In this document: in pieces, positions 35,443 through 43,224 of the stretch | How the letters are laid out: the number at the start of each line of letters is the position of its first letter | Position numbering within the stretch: position 1 is the stretch's first letter | Source of the DNA: Myxococcales bacterium | Lineage (GTDB): Bacteria; Myxococcota_A; SURF-8 | Direction of reading: 5' to 3' | DNA length: 64,000 bases | Assembly (NCBI GenBank): GCA_003598065.1 | Contig: QZKR01000031.1 | Span: 1-64,000, forward strand | The notes under the pieces: model-generated | The model's database searches: none | What the model was told of the DNA's origin: nothing | What the model saw: only the letters and a program-made list of their open reading frames with translations | Made by a program: the position numbers and the translations under genes

Positions 35443-35655
35443 TACCTAGTTCTCTGAATCATAGCCCTCATCACGGATCACTTCGGTTGCCCCCACCGAG
35501 TCGATCCGCCGGAATGTCCGCCAATTGCGGCAGTCCGGACCCCCCCAATGGTCCAGAACCACCCTATTCTGGGCCGTTCCCGCTTCGCCGCCTGCGCGGT
35601 ATGTGGCGGCGAAGAGTGGCGAGAGATCTCCCCCATCTCTCGCCATTTCCATTTT
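35443..35655 (+). ncRNA. Predicted structured small RNA with C-rich loops
   Basis: Between the promoter elements and a T-rich end, five hairpins follow one another: 35475-35507 (GGATC/GATCC plus TCGGT/ACCGA), 35516-35540 (GTCCG/CGGAC), 35550-35575 (GGTCCAGAA/TTCTGGGCC with one G-U pair), 35583-35614 (perfect 10 bp CTTCGCCGCC/GGCGGCGAAG) and 35617-35645 (perfect 11 bp). Several single-stranded parts are C-rich: loop TGCCCCC, linker with seven C at 35540-35546, loop CCACCCTA and loop CTCCCCC. No protein with sensible composition is encoded. Multi-loop C-rich RNAs such as LhrC and RsaE pair with Shine-Dalgarno regions; similarity here is in design only. No known RNA family is recognised. Confidence 0.5.
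35617..35655 (+). terminator. Hairpin with T-rich tail ending the predicted RNA
   Basis: TGGCGAGAGAT, loop CTCCCCC, ATCTCTCGCCA (perfect 11 bp), followed by TTTCCATTTT on the plus strand. The T tail is imperfect. On the minus strand no T run follows, so the direction is plus. Confidence 0.6.
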
Positions 35656-35673
35656 ATGCTCGGCTTATCCAGC

Positions 35674-37707
35674 TTACGGCAGATCGATCTCGCCCAGATC
35701 GACCGGTTGGCCATCATCGACCGTAAAATCGACTTCCTGACGCAAACCGTTCGAGGCGGTGAGGACCAGCACGTACTCTCCGGGAGGAACAAGCGGAAAG
35801 CTGAAGTCGTTCTCCGTCAGCCGCTCGATAAGCGTTCCCCGCTGTTTGACCTCGATTTTCGTCAAGCCGGCCGGAAAACTCGCCCCGAGCGTTCCGCTGA
35901 CCGATGCTCCGGGCCCAACGGCCACCTGCGCTTCTTCGCCCTCAGGCAGATTGAATATAGCTGCGTATCTGGCGAGGCGTCCGTCCGCCAGGAAAATCCA
36001 GAGCGGCGGAAATTCCCTCTGCGCGCCGTCGTCTCGCTTCCAACGGCCCGCTTCGTCGGCCGGACGCCGAATCAGGCAATGACCCCAGCAATACGTGTAG
36101 TTGACGATCGGCTGCCCATCGGCATCGACGACCGTGCCGCTCAGGTCGGACGGGCCATGAAACGAGTCGCGTTTCGCCAACCTTAATTCGATGTTTTCTT
36201 GCGGACCCGATAGATCGCTTTTGCTGGCCGCCTGCCATTTGCCGGGCCAGATGGCGGTCAGCGTGTAAGCGCCTTCACTGGGAGCGGCGACGTTGAATCG
36301 CCCGTCACTATCGCTTTTAGAGAACCGCAAGGACGGCATGCCGTCTTGCCAGTCTTTTGGGCCGGTGGCGTAGACGATCGCCCCGGCGACAGGCTCCCCA
36401 TCTACATTAAGAACCGTACCGCTCGCCATGACGTCCATGCCAAGGTCCAGCGTCAGCGTTTCCGGTTTTTCTCCTTTTGCGCACTCGACCGTTTTTCGCT
36501 TGAAAATCTGAATGCCCTTGTGGAGGTAAACCATATTTACGTTTTGCGGCCCCGGCTCCACATCGGCGAGCCGGAAAGCACCGTCGGGATCGGTGATGGC
36601 CGACATGAAACCCATAAATTCGGAACTCACTTCGGGTATGATCGTCACGCCCTCCAAGGGCTGATCTTTCTCATCAACAACCTTGCCGACGAGCGTGCAG
36701 GCGGGCCGCATGGTCACCATTAGCGAGTCTTCCCGAATGCCGGCGTTTACCGAGGCCGTCGTGCTGGCGTAGCCGTCCTTGTAGAAATAGATGATCTCGT
36801 CGGTGCTCGGTAGACCGGTCAAACGAAAGCGCCCTTCGGCGTCGGATACGGCCTGAATTTGATTGGCTGGAGGCGGTGTGACCGGATCGGCCGGGTAGTC
36901 CTGAACGGTCGCACCGGCGATGGCTTTCCTATCGGGGTCAACGACCTGGCCGGTCAAGGTCCAGGCCGAGGTCATGACAACGTCGCCGAGTTCGATGCGA
37001 CCGTCGCGGCAGCCGCGAATCAGTTCCTGCGGCGAGAGCCCATCGCCCTGAAGGAAAAAGCTCACCTGATTCGTCTCGCCGGTGGCGACTTCGAAGCGGC
37101 CGGCGGCGTCGGTTAAAACAGGGTCCATTTCTTCATAACGGTCGGGATACACGCGCACGCCGTCGATTGGTTTCCCCGTTCGCGCATCCAGGATACGGCC
37201 GGAGGCAAGGCAGGATTTGCTCATTTCGACGAGCAGTTCCTTATGTTCGCCGGCGCGAAGCTGGAAATCGTCCCCAAAGCGAGTCGCCGGGCCGGCGTAG
37301 ACGTCATGGATCAATGAGTACAGATAGGGACCGGAGGGCAGCAAATTGAACTCCACCGCACCGTCGGCGTTGCTCCAGGCCGGCGGCAAAAGAATCGGCC
37401 CTACAAGTTTAACTTTCACACCGGGGATCGGTTGTTGCGTATCGGTATCGATAACCAACAGGGAAACAGAGGCCGTCCATTTCTCGCGCGGTTCCAATGG
37501 CTGGATGGGCTCGATCTCGGCGGGGTCCGTGGCGCCCGTCGGAGCGGTTCCGAGGCGCAACCGTATGTCATCGTCGTTCAGGTGTCTGGTGCTGACTTCG
37601 TGGGGATGTTTGGGATCGACCGGCTTGTCCTGCGGCCATCGCCACCATACCAGGATAACGATGAGGATTAGAACCCCTATAAATGTATAGCGCCGCTTGC
37701 GCGTCAT
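35674..37707 (-). CDS. Membrane-anchored multi-domain carboxypeptidase-regulatory-like protein
   Basis: 677 residues. A single N-terminal helix (YTFIGVLILIVILVWW, residues 7-22) anchors the protein with the rest outside. At least six tandem CarboxypepD_reg-like beta-sandwich modules follow, each with a G-x-V-x-D-x-x-G-x-P-I/V-x-G-A/V core and an xDxxGRF strand: ASGRILDARTGKPIDGVRV, LTGQVVDPDRKAIAGATV, LVGKVVDEKDQPLEGVTI, ASGTVLNVDGEPVAGAIV and LSGTVVDADGQPIVN among them. Such modules are structural; no enzyme domain is visible. ATG 37707 lies 12 bp after the radical SAM gene, so this is the last gene of a three-gene minus-strand operon. No good terminator follows on the minus strand. Confidence 0.82.
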   Translation of the reverse strand: MTRKRRYTFIGVLILIVILVWWRWPQDKPVDPKHPHEVSTRHLNDDDIRLRLGTAPTGATDPAEIEPIQPLEPREKWTASVSLLVIDTDTQQPIPGVKVKLVGPILLPPAWSNADGAVEFNLLPSGPYLYSLIHDVYAGPATRFGDDFQLRAGEHKELLVEMSKSCLASGRILDARTGKPIDGVRVYPDRYEEMDPVLTDAAGRFEVATGETNQVSFFLQGDGLSPQELIRGCRDGRIELGDVVMTSAWTLTGQVVDPDRKAIAGATVQDYPADPVTPPPANQIQAVSDAEGRFRLTGLPSTDEIIYFYKDGYASTTASVNAGIREDSLMVTMRPACTLVGKVVDEKDQPLEGVTIIPEVSSEFMGFMSAITDPDGAFRLADVEPGPQNVNMVYLHKGIQIFKRKTVECAKGEKPETLTLDLGMDVMASGTVLNVDGEPVAGAIVYATGPKDWQDGMPSLRFSKSDSDGRFNVAAPSEGAYTLTAIWPGKWQAASKSDLSGPQENIELRLAKRDSFHGPSDLSGTVVDADGQPIVNYTYCWGHCLIRRPADEAGRWKRDDGAQREFPPLWIFLADGRLARYAAIFNLPEGEEAQVAVGPGASVSGTLGASFPAGLTKIEVKQRGTLIERLTENDFSFPLVPPGEYVLVLTASNGLRQEVDFTVDDGQPVDLGEIDLP

Positions 37708-37719
37708 CGCTCATCCCGC

Positions 37720-38637
37720 TCAGGCAAATCTTAGTTCGGCCTCCTGAGTATAACCGTTTTCCAGGCCGAATTCTTCCAACCATTTCAAGGCTTGGGCGTA
37801 TTCCTCGTCGGTGATCTGCCGGTCCATTCCCGGCAGATTGGGAGCTTCATGGGCGGGGAAATACTGCGCCATGAGGCTGATGGACACCTCGCGCGAAATC
37901 TCCTCGGCCAGAAAGCGAAGCACCTCCCGCGTTCCCGAACGATCGCCCGGCAAGACCAGATGGCGGACCAGGACGCCTCGTTCGGCGATGCCGTCTTCCG
38001 CGACGACCAATTGCCCCGCTTGCCGCCACATCTCCTTGATCGCCGCCGTGGCCACGGCCCAGTAATTCGGAGCGCGGCTGTAGCGTTTGGCATTGGCGTC
38101 GTCGCCGTATTTCAGATCGGGAAGCCAGATATCGACGATGCCTTCCAACAGTCGCAGGGTTTCCACCGACTCGTAACCGTTGGAATTCCAAACGATCGGG
38201 ACGGAAAGTCCTTGTTCGGCGGCCAGATGAACGGCCCGGATCACGGCGGCCGTGTAGTGCGTCGGCGAGACGAAATTGATGTTGTGCGCGCCGCGTTTCT
38301 GCAAGCCGACCAGGGCGGCGGCCAGTTCTTCCTCCGTCATCCGGCGGCCCGTGCCAAGCTGGCTGATCGGATAGTTTTGACAAAAAACGCAGGCGAGGTT
38401 GCAGTGAGTCAGGAACACGGTTCCCGACCCGCCCCAGCCCGTGATCGGCGGTTCCTCGCCGAAATGGAGGTTGACGGATGAAGTACTGATCTCGGCGGGC
38501 GCATGGCAGACGCCGAGTTTTTCATTTCGGTCAACGCCGCATTCGCGCGGGCAAAGAACGCATTCCCGCTCGCGCTCCGCCAATCCGGCGAGACGGCGCT
38601 CCCATTCCGCAGCGGACAGACGATTGTAGCTAGCCAT
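37720..38637 (-). CDS. Radical SAM protein, PflX/COG1313-like (pyruvate formate-lyase-activase homologue)
   Basis: 305 residues. A Cys-rich N-terminus (CVLCPRECGVDRNEKLGVC) precedes the radical SAM cluster motif CNLACVFCQN (CxxxCxxC). The GxxxxNFVSPTHY segment and the C-terminal LMAQYFPAHEAP stretch are typical of COG1313. The family resembles glycyl-radical-enzyme activases, but its substrate is unknown; no glycyl-radical enzyme is nearby. ATG 38637 overlaps the 3' end of the upstream unknown gene by 8 bp, implying coupled translation. Confidence 0.9.
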   Translation of the reverse strand: MASYNRLSAAEWERRLAGLAERERECVLCPRECGVDRNEKLGVCHAPAEISTSSVNLHFGEEPPITGWGGSGTVFLTHCNLACVFCQNYPISQLGTGRRMTEEELAAALVGLQKRGAHNINFVSPTHYTAAVIRAVHLAAEQGLSVPIVWNSNGYESVETLRLLEGIVDIWLPDLKYGDDANAKRYSRAPNYWAVATAAIKEMWRQAGQLVVAEDGIAERGVLVRHLVLPGDRSGTREVLRFLAEEISREVSISLMAQYFPAHEAPNLPGMDRQITDEEYAQALKWLEEFGLENGYTQEAELRFA

Positions 38638-39277
38638 AGATCTTGTCGAGAGAAAGGGCTCCGTAAAAGTGGGACGGAGGGACGTGCTGGTAGCGCTGGC
38701 ATTGCATCCAGGTGCGCTGTAACGCGATCAGCAGGGGAACGATGTCCTCGATTTCCTCTTTTCGATATTGTCTCATCAGCTTGCGTATGACCGCGGACGC
38801 TTTTTCGGGGTGATGCACGAAGGCCTGGAGAAAATGAAATTTCTCCCCGCGCTGGATCAGGCGAACCTGAATGATATGGCCCTTCTGCAAGGCGAGCAGG
38901 CTGCGTCTTTCGGTGACGAGATACTTCGTTTTGTCGGCCAGATCCATAAGCGTTACGGACGTTTCCTTGGGCTGAATTTTTCGCACTTCGAAGAGGCTGT
39001 TCAGCCGGTTGACGAGCGCATGCATCGTTTCTCTGTCGTCGCCGTGCAAAGTGGGTCCGAAGTTGCGTTCGTAGATATCGATGGGGCGCAACGATCCCTC
39101 GCACGGACGGTCGAGCACCGCCCATTCCAGGTAATTTTCGATTCGTTCTTCGAAAAATGGATCTTCTTCGTATACCTCGCCCGTGGTATCGAAAAATTCC
39201 TTGCGGGCCGACGCCAGCAGATCGGGGTGATGCGTGTTGAAAAACTGAACCACCTTTTCGAATCGTTCCTGGAACAC
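38630..39277 (-). CDS. Conserved-looking cytoplasmic protein of unknown function
   Basis: 215 residues from GTG 39277, chosen because AGGAG lies eight bases upstream; ATG 39301 is the alternative. The protein is soluble, rich in charged helices (FFEERIENYLEWAVLDRP, ASAVIRKLMRQYRKEEIEDIVPLLIALQRTWMQCQ) with a central strand-rich part (SVTLMDLADKTKYLVTERRSLLALQKG). I recognise no family. It heads an operon with the PflX-like radical SAM gene (8-bp overlap), so it may act on the same substrate. Confidence 0.7.
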   Translation of the reverse strand: MFQERFEKVVQFFNTHHPDLLASARKEFFDTTGEVYEEDPFFEERIENYLEWAVLDRPCEGSLRPIDIYERNFGPTLHGDDRETMHALVNRLNSLFEVRKIQPKETSVTLMDLADKTKYLVTERRSLLALQKGHIIQVRLIQRGEKFHFLQAFVHHPEKASAVIRKLMRQYRKEEIEDIVPLLIALQRTWMQCQRYQHVPPSHFYGALSLDKIYG

Positions 39278-39433
39278 GGTCAATACTCCTCGCGGGATCA
39301 TCCGAACGGATGTCGGATGATACTGATTGGAGTAAACCTTGGCAAGCGAAATCCGCCGCCGCCGCGAAGGCTGCAACGTTCATCAACAGCATTGAAATTC
39401 TGGGAATTTTCACGCTTTGGCGGAGGAAAGCAG

Positions 39434-39461
39434 TTGCATTTTAACTTGGCTATGTTAGTAT
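39434..39461 (+). promoter_or_regulatory. Candidate sigma70 promoter for udp
   Basis: TTGCAT (39434-39439), 16 bp, TAGTAT (39456-39461) in the AT-richer part of the divergent spacer, 46 bp upstream of the uridine phosphorylase start. Confidence 0.4.
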
Positions 39462-39507
39462 ACGCACGGTTTGCTGCATAGTTGGAGACGCGAAGGGCGG
39501 CGCGAGG

Positions 39508-40287
39508 ATGATCGAAGATCGTGACTATCGGCAGTACCATATCGACCTTTCTCGCAACCTCGTCGAGGATGCGCGCGCGGCCGTGATTCCCGGCGCGCCC
39601 GAACGCGCCGAACTCATCGCCTCCGGTTTGGAAAATCCCCAAAAAATAGCCTCGCATCGAGGCTTGGATTCATGGCTGGGCCGGCTGGAGGGTTATCCCG
39701 TCTTGGTGACGAACACCGGCATGGGCGGCCCGACGACGGAAATCGTCGTTCAGGAGTTGATCCAACTGGGCGTGACCGTTTTTCTCCGGATCGGCACGAC
39801 CGGCGCGATTCGCCCGGAAATCCCAGTCGGCTCGCTGGTTATCAGCGAAGCCGCGATTCGTCTTGACGGAACTTCCGATCATTATGCTCCGCCTTGTTAT
39901 CCGGCCGTGGCGGACTTCGAGTTGACCGAAGCCCTTAAACGTCGGGCGAAAAATGCCGGCGCATCATACATTTCGGGAATAACCGTCTCCTCGGCGACCT
40001 TCTATCCTGGTCAAGAACGATACGATTCGGCATCGGGGTACGTGCAGCGCTCGTTTCGCGGCTCGCTTGAGGAGTGGCGCGCGCTCGGAGCTTTAAATTA
40101 CGAAATGGAGTCGGGCGCGTTGTTTACAATGTGTCGGACAATGGGACTTCGCGCCGGCTGTATCTGCGCCGTGGTCGCCAACCGTGCGCAGTCGGAAAAA
40201 GTCGTGCGCGACGTGATTCGCAAAGCAGAGGAACAGGCGGCGACGATCGGCCTGCGAGCGCTGGCCGATATTTTAATTTCCGGGTGA
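39508..40287 (+). CDS. udp: Uridine phosphorylase
   Basis: 259 residues of the PNP/UDP phosphorylase family. It cleaves uridine with phosphate to uracil and ribose-1-phosphate. Landmarks: VLVTNTGMGGPTTEIVVQELI, the phosphate-binding FLRIGTTGAIRP and the ribose-binding NYEMESGALF. The length and RIGTTG form favour uridine over purine phosphorylase. It is followed after 10 bp by a lipoprotein gene, an odd operon partner, and is divergent from the unknown gene at 38630-39277. Confidence 0.93.
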   Translation: MIEDRDYRQYHIDLSRNLVEDARAAVIPGAPERAELIASGLENPQKIASHRGLDSWLGRLEGYPVLVTNTGMGGPTTEIVVQELIQLGVTVFLRIGTTGAIRPEIPVGSLVISEAAIRLDGTSDHYAPPCYPAVADFELTEALKRRAKNAGASYISGITVSSATFYPGQERYDSASGYVQRSFRGSLEEWRALGALNYEMESGALFTMCRTMGLRAGCICAVVANRAQSEKVVRDVIRKAEEQAATIGLRALADILISG

Positions 40288-40297
40288 GGGGAAAACC

Positions 40298-40894
40298 ATG
40301 AAACGGGCATTTCTTTTAGCCGCAACCGTGCTGTTAGCGGCCTCCGTAGTCGCCGGTTGTGGAAAGTATCGTAAAATTTCGACCATGGAAGTAGGCATCG
40401 AATTGCAGACCCCGGCAAGCGCATCCGGGCGCGGCATCGAATACCTGATGATCCAGCCGAATCGCATCGGGATAACGCGCGACAACGTGATGAACTGCAC
40501 CGGAGACATCCCGGAAAAGATGTACACCCGCCTGATTAAAGGGCTGAACACGGCCGGTTTCATTTTTCAAGACAACAACGAGGAAAGCCAGTCCGAGGAA
40601 GCGCCTTTTTCGCTGAAAGTAATCGAATTCAGCGATGGCAAACCGAATCGCAGCAATACGGTTTACTGGACGGAAGGCGCTTTTCCCAACAAGGAAGTCC
40701 TCCTGATCCTCAACGAAGTGCGTCGCGATCTGCGCGAACGCGGCTCCTGCCGAGGGATTCTCACCATCAACGATCCGTGCTATATAGACAGTCAGTGCGC
40801 CTCCCGCTGCTGCAAGGAGAACGTCGATGGGCGCAAGGTCTGCATGGTGTCGAGCGAGTGTCGTCCCGGCATGGAAGCCGGCAAGAACCCTTAA
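40298..40894 (+). CDS. Lipoprotein of unknown function with C-terminal Cys knot
   Basis: 198 residues, signal peptide ending in lipobox VVAGC (Cys21). The body has no recognised domain. The C-terminus carries a short knot (CYIDSQCASRCCKENVDGRKVC), like the small disulfide repeats seen in myxobacterial-type surface proteins. ATG 40298 follows the udp stop by 10 bp. Its last 68 bp are also the beginning of the next gene in another frame. Confidence 0.75.
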   Translation: MKRAFLLAATVLLAASVVAGCGKYRKISTMEVGIELQTPASASGRGIEYLMIQPNRIGITRDNVMNCTGDIPEKMYTRLIKGLNTAGFIFQDNNEESQSEEAPFSLKVIEFSDGKPNRSNTVYWTEGAFPNKEVLLILNEVRRDLRERGSCRGILTINDPCYIDSQCASRCCKENVDGRKVCMVSSECRPGMEAGKNP

Positions 40895-41255
40895 GGGTCT
40901 CGGCTTCGGCCGGCTGTTTCTCTTTGCTCTGGTTTGTTTCCTGGTTCCGCTGGCGGCCTGCGAAAAAAGAATCCAGAAAATCGAACCCGACGCCGTCGTC
41001 ATCGACCTCCGCATCACGCCCGAAGAGGCGCGCACGGGAGTGGTGAAAACCGTCACTGCGCCGGATCATGAAATCTACAACATGGTCATTCGCGAAAACA
41101 TCCCCGATCAGTCGCTATTGAAACTTCCGCCCAAGGCGGCGGAACGCTACCCCTACCCGCTTTACTGGCGCATAAATATTCTGCCGCCCGATAAAGCAAG
41201 GCCGGACGACCTGCTTAATCGGAAGCAGGACGATCGGCCGCCCGCCTCTCGGTAA
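40827..41255 (+). CDS. Small lipoprotein overlapping its upstream neighbour
   Basis: 142 residues. The hydrophobic stretch FGRLFLFALVCFLVPLAAC ends in a lipobox, so the product is a lipoprotein. The only ATG ahead of it, 40827, has AGGAG seven bases upstream but lies 68 bp inside the previous gene and gives a long 28-residue n-region. Initiation at a non-ATG codon nearer 40900 (for example CTG) cannot be excluded. The mature part (about 95 residues) has no recognised domain. Confidence 0.6.
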   Translation: MGARSAWCRASVVPAWKPARTLKGLGFGRLFLFALVCFLVPLAACEKRIQKIEPDAVVIDLRITPEEARTGVVKTVTAPDHEIYNMVIRENIPDQSLLKLPPKAAERYPYPLYWRINILPPDKARPDDLLNRKQDDRPPASR

Positions 41256-41283
41256 ACGCCTGCCCCGGGCGATTGGAAAACGA

Positions 41284-43059
41284 TTACTCGTAGAAACTAT
41301 CCAGGATGTCGCGGAATTTCTGATCGATGAACCGCCGGCGCAGCTTCATCGTCGAGGTCAATTCGCCCGTCTCCACAGAAAATTTATGGGGTACGATACG
41401 GAATTTTTTGATCGTTTCCGGGCCGGCCAGTTCGCGGTTTTTGAGTTGAATCCGCTCCTCCACCAATCGAACGACCTCGGGCTTTTGAATCAGGTCGTCC
41501 CAGTCGCGATAGGTCAGGTTGCGTTCCCGCGCCCATTGGATGACGTTTTCCTTCTCCAGGACCACCAGCGCCGATATGAAGTTGCGCTGGTCTCCGTGGA
41601 CGTATACGCGGCTGACGAACGGATCGGCGCGGAAGTGGTTTTCGATGTTCTGCGGCGAGATGTTTTTGCCGGCCAATGTGATGATGAGGTCTTTCTTGCG
41701 GTCGGTGATGCGCAAGAAACCGTCCTCGTCGATCTCGCCGATGTCGCCGGTGTGCAGCCAGTCTTCGACGATGAATTCCGCCGTGGCGGTCGGGTCCTTC
41801 CAATACTCGCGCATCACCGTCGGACTATGGACGAGGATCTCTCCGTCCTCATCGAGCCGGATCTCAACCTTCGGCAAGGCATGGCCCACGGAGCCTAGTT
41901 TGTAAGCGTCCTTGGTGTTCATCGTCACCGCGCCGGCAAGTTCCGTCATGCCGTAGGCCTCCAGGATCACGAGCCCCGCCGCGTGGAAACGACGGGCGAT
42001 ATCGACCGGCAGATGCGCGCCGCTGGAAATGAGATATTTGATCCGATTGCCGAAGGGCGCATGGAAATGGTCGAGAAAGAGGCGTTTGGCCACCTGATAC
42101 TTGCCGTTGAGCAGCAAGGGTACGGGTTTTCGCTGACGGACGAGGTCGTTGTAAGTCCGTCCCACATCGAGGCAGGTCTGGGCCATCAGCCGTCCCGTCT
42201 TGCCCTGAATCTCGACTTCTTTCATGATCTCCGACGAAATTTTCTGATAAACGCGCGGGACGGCGGCGAGCAGTTGCGGGTTGATCTCGGCCATATTGTC
42301 GAGAAGCTGGGCGTAGCTCACGGTGAAAGCGAGCGTTATTCCCCTTGATATGTTGAGATGTTCCACCACCCGTCCGAAGATGTGCGAGAGCGGCAGAAAC
42401 ATCATGGTGATGTCGCCCTCGTGAACGGGAAACGCCTCGCGGATGAGTTCCTGTTGCTCCAGAAGCTGCGCATGCCCATGCGCGACGCCGCGCATCGGCC
42501 CGCTGGTGGAGGTGTATACGATCGTCGCCAGATCGTCGCGGCCGACCGCCTCGGCGAGTTCTTCGTATAGCCCCGACGACTGCTTCCGGCCGAGGTCCAC
42601 TACTTCCGATAACAGGAGAATGCCGTCATCCTCCTCTGGCGGCGGGCCTTCGATCAGAATAACCTTCGCCACGCTGGACAGCTTTTCGCGGACTTCCAGG
42701 ATTCTGTCGAGCAGATTGGCGTTCTCGACGATGACGAAACGGGCGTCACAGTGGGAAACGATGTACTCCACGTCCTGGGTGGGATTGGAATGATAGATCG
42801 GCACGGTCGCGCCGCCGGCGCCGAGAATCGCCAGATCGCAGAAGACCCATTCGACCCGCGTCGAACTGAACAGAGCGACGCGTTCCCCTTTCTGCAATCC
42901 CAGCGCATGGAGCCCTTGCGCGATGAAACGCACGGATTCGTAATACCGCCGCCAGGAAATGTCGGCCCACTGACCGTTGATCTTGCGTATCAGCGCCGTC
43001 GCGGGTCCGGACCGCTCGACCCGCCAGCGGAACATCGCGTTGAGGCTGGCAAACTCCAT
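41284..43059 (-). CDS. Long-chain acyl-CoA synthetase (FAA1 type) with altered nucleotide loop
   Basis: 591 residues of the COG1022/FAA1 family. Motifs: FMMFLPLSHIFGR-like region, EAYGMTELAGAVTMN, WLHTGDIGEIDEDGFLRITDRKKDLIITLAGKNISPQNIE, and a C-terminal GELTSTMKLRRR in which Lys would act in adenylation. The usual Y-T-S-G-T-T-G-x-P-K-G loop reads YTSTSGPMRG (residues 182-191), one residue shorter, with Arg for Lys. ATG 43059 with GAGGA upstream is chosen over 43122. Convergent with the small lipoprotein gene. Activity is plausible but not assured. Confidence 0.88.
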   Translation of the reverse strand: MEFASLNAMFRWRVERSGPATALIRKINGQWADISWRRYYESVRFIAQGLHALGLQKGERVALFSSTRVEWVFCDLAILGAGGATVPIYHSNPTQDVEYIVSHCDARFVIVENANLLDRILEVREKLSSVAKVILIEGPPPEEDDGILLLSEVVDLGRKQSSGLYEELAEAVGRDDLATIVYTSTSGPMRGVAHGHAQLLEQQELIREAFPVHEGDITMMFLPLSHIFGRVVEHLNISRGITLAFTVSYAQLLDNMAEINPQLLAAVPRVYQKISSEIMKEVEIQGKTGRLMAQTCLDVGRTYNDLVRQRKPVPLLLNGKYQVAKRLFLDHFHAPFGNRIKYLISSGAHLPVDIARRFHAAGLVILEAYGMTELAGAVTMNTKDAYKLGSVGHALPKVEIRLDEDGEILVHSPTVMREYWKDPTATAEFIVEDWLHTGDIGEIDEDGFLRITDRKKDLIITLAGKNISPQNIENHFRADPFVSRVYVHGDQRNFISALVVLEKENVIQWARERNLTYRDWDDLIQKPEVVRLVEERIQLKNRELAGPETIKKFRIVPHKFSVETGELTSTMKLRRRFIDQKFRDILDSFYE

Positions 43060-43187
43060 CAGTTGGTTCCTCGGTGCAACAAGAACGAAGACGCGCTTGC
43101 CGGGCATTGAACCATAGGGCATCCGCTATTGTCAAGACGGAGCAAATGGCCCATAAATCGCTTAAATGATCGAAATTCAGCCGGTTA

Positions 43188-43196
43188 TGGTATGAT
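43188..43196 (+). promoter_or_regulatory. Candidate extended -10 promoter for the CotH-like gene
   Basis: TGGTATGAT (TGn plus TATGAT) lies 28 bp upstream of ATG 43225, in the divergent spacer. No good -35 is seen, as is common for extended -10 promoters. Confidence 0.4.
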
Positions 43197-43224
43197 GCGG
43201 CAAGTCAAATTCGGGAGATTCGTC

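Noticed and set aside
35443-35655. 6S RNA, SRP RNA or tmRNA as identity of the structured region
   Set aside because: No long single helix with central bubble (6S), no GGAAG-type SRP loop and no tRNA-like ends with a tag frame (tmRNA) could be found.
35436-35726. 96-codon plus-strand frame within the predicted RNA
   Set aside because: TTG start, Pro/Arg/Ser-rich composition, no Shine-Dalgarno sequence, and it runs into the coding strand of the next gene; the 212-codon frame at 35548-36186 is likewise antisense to a real gene.
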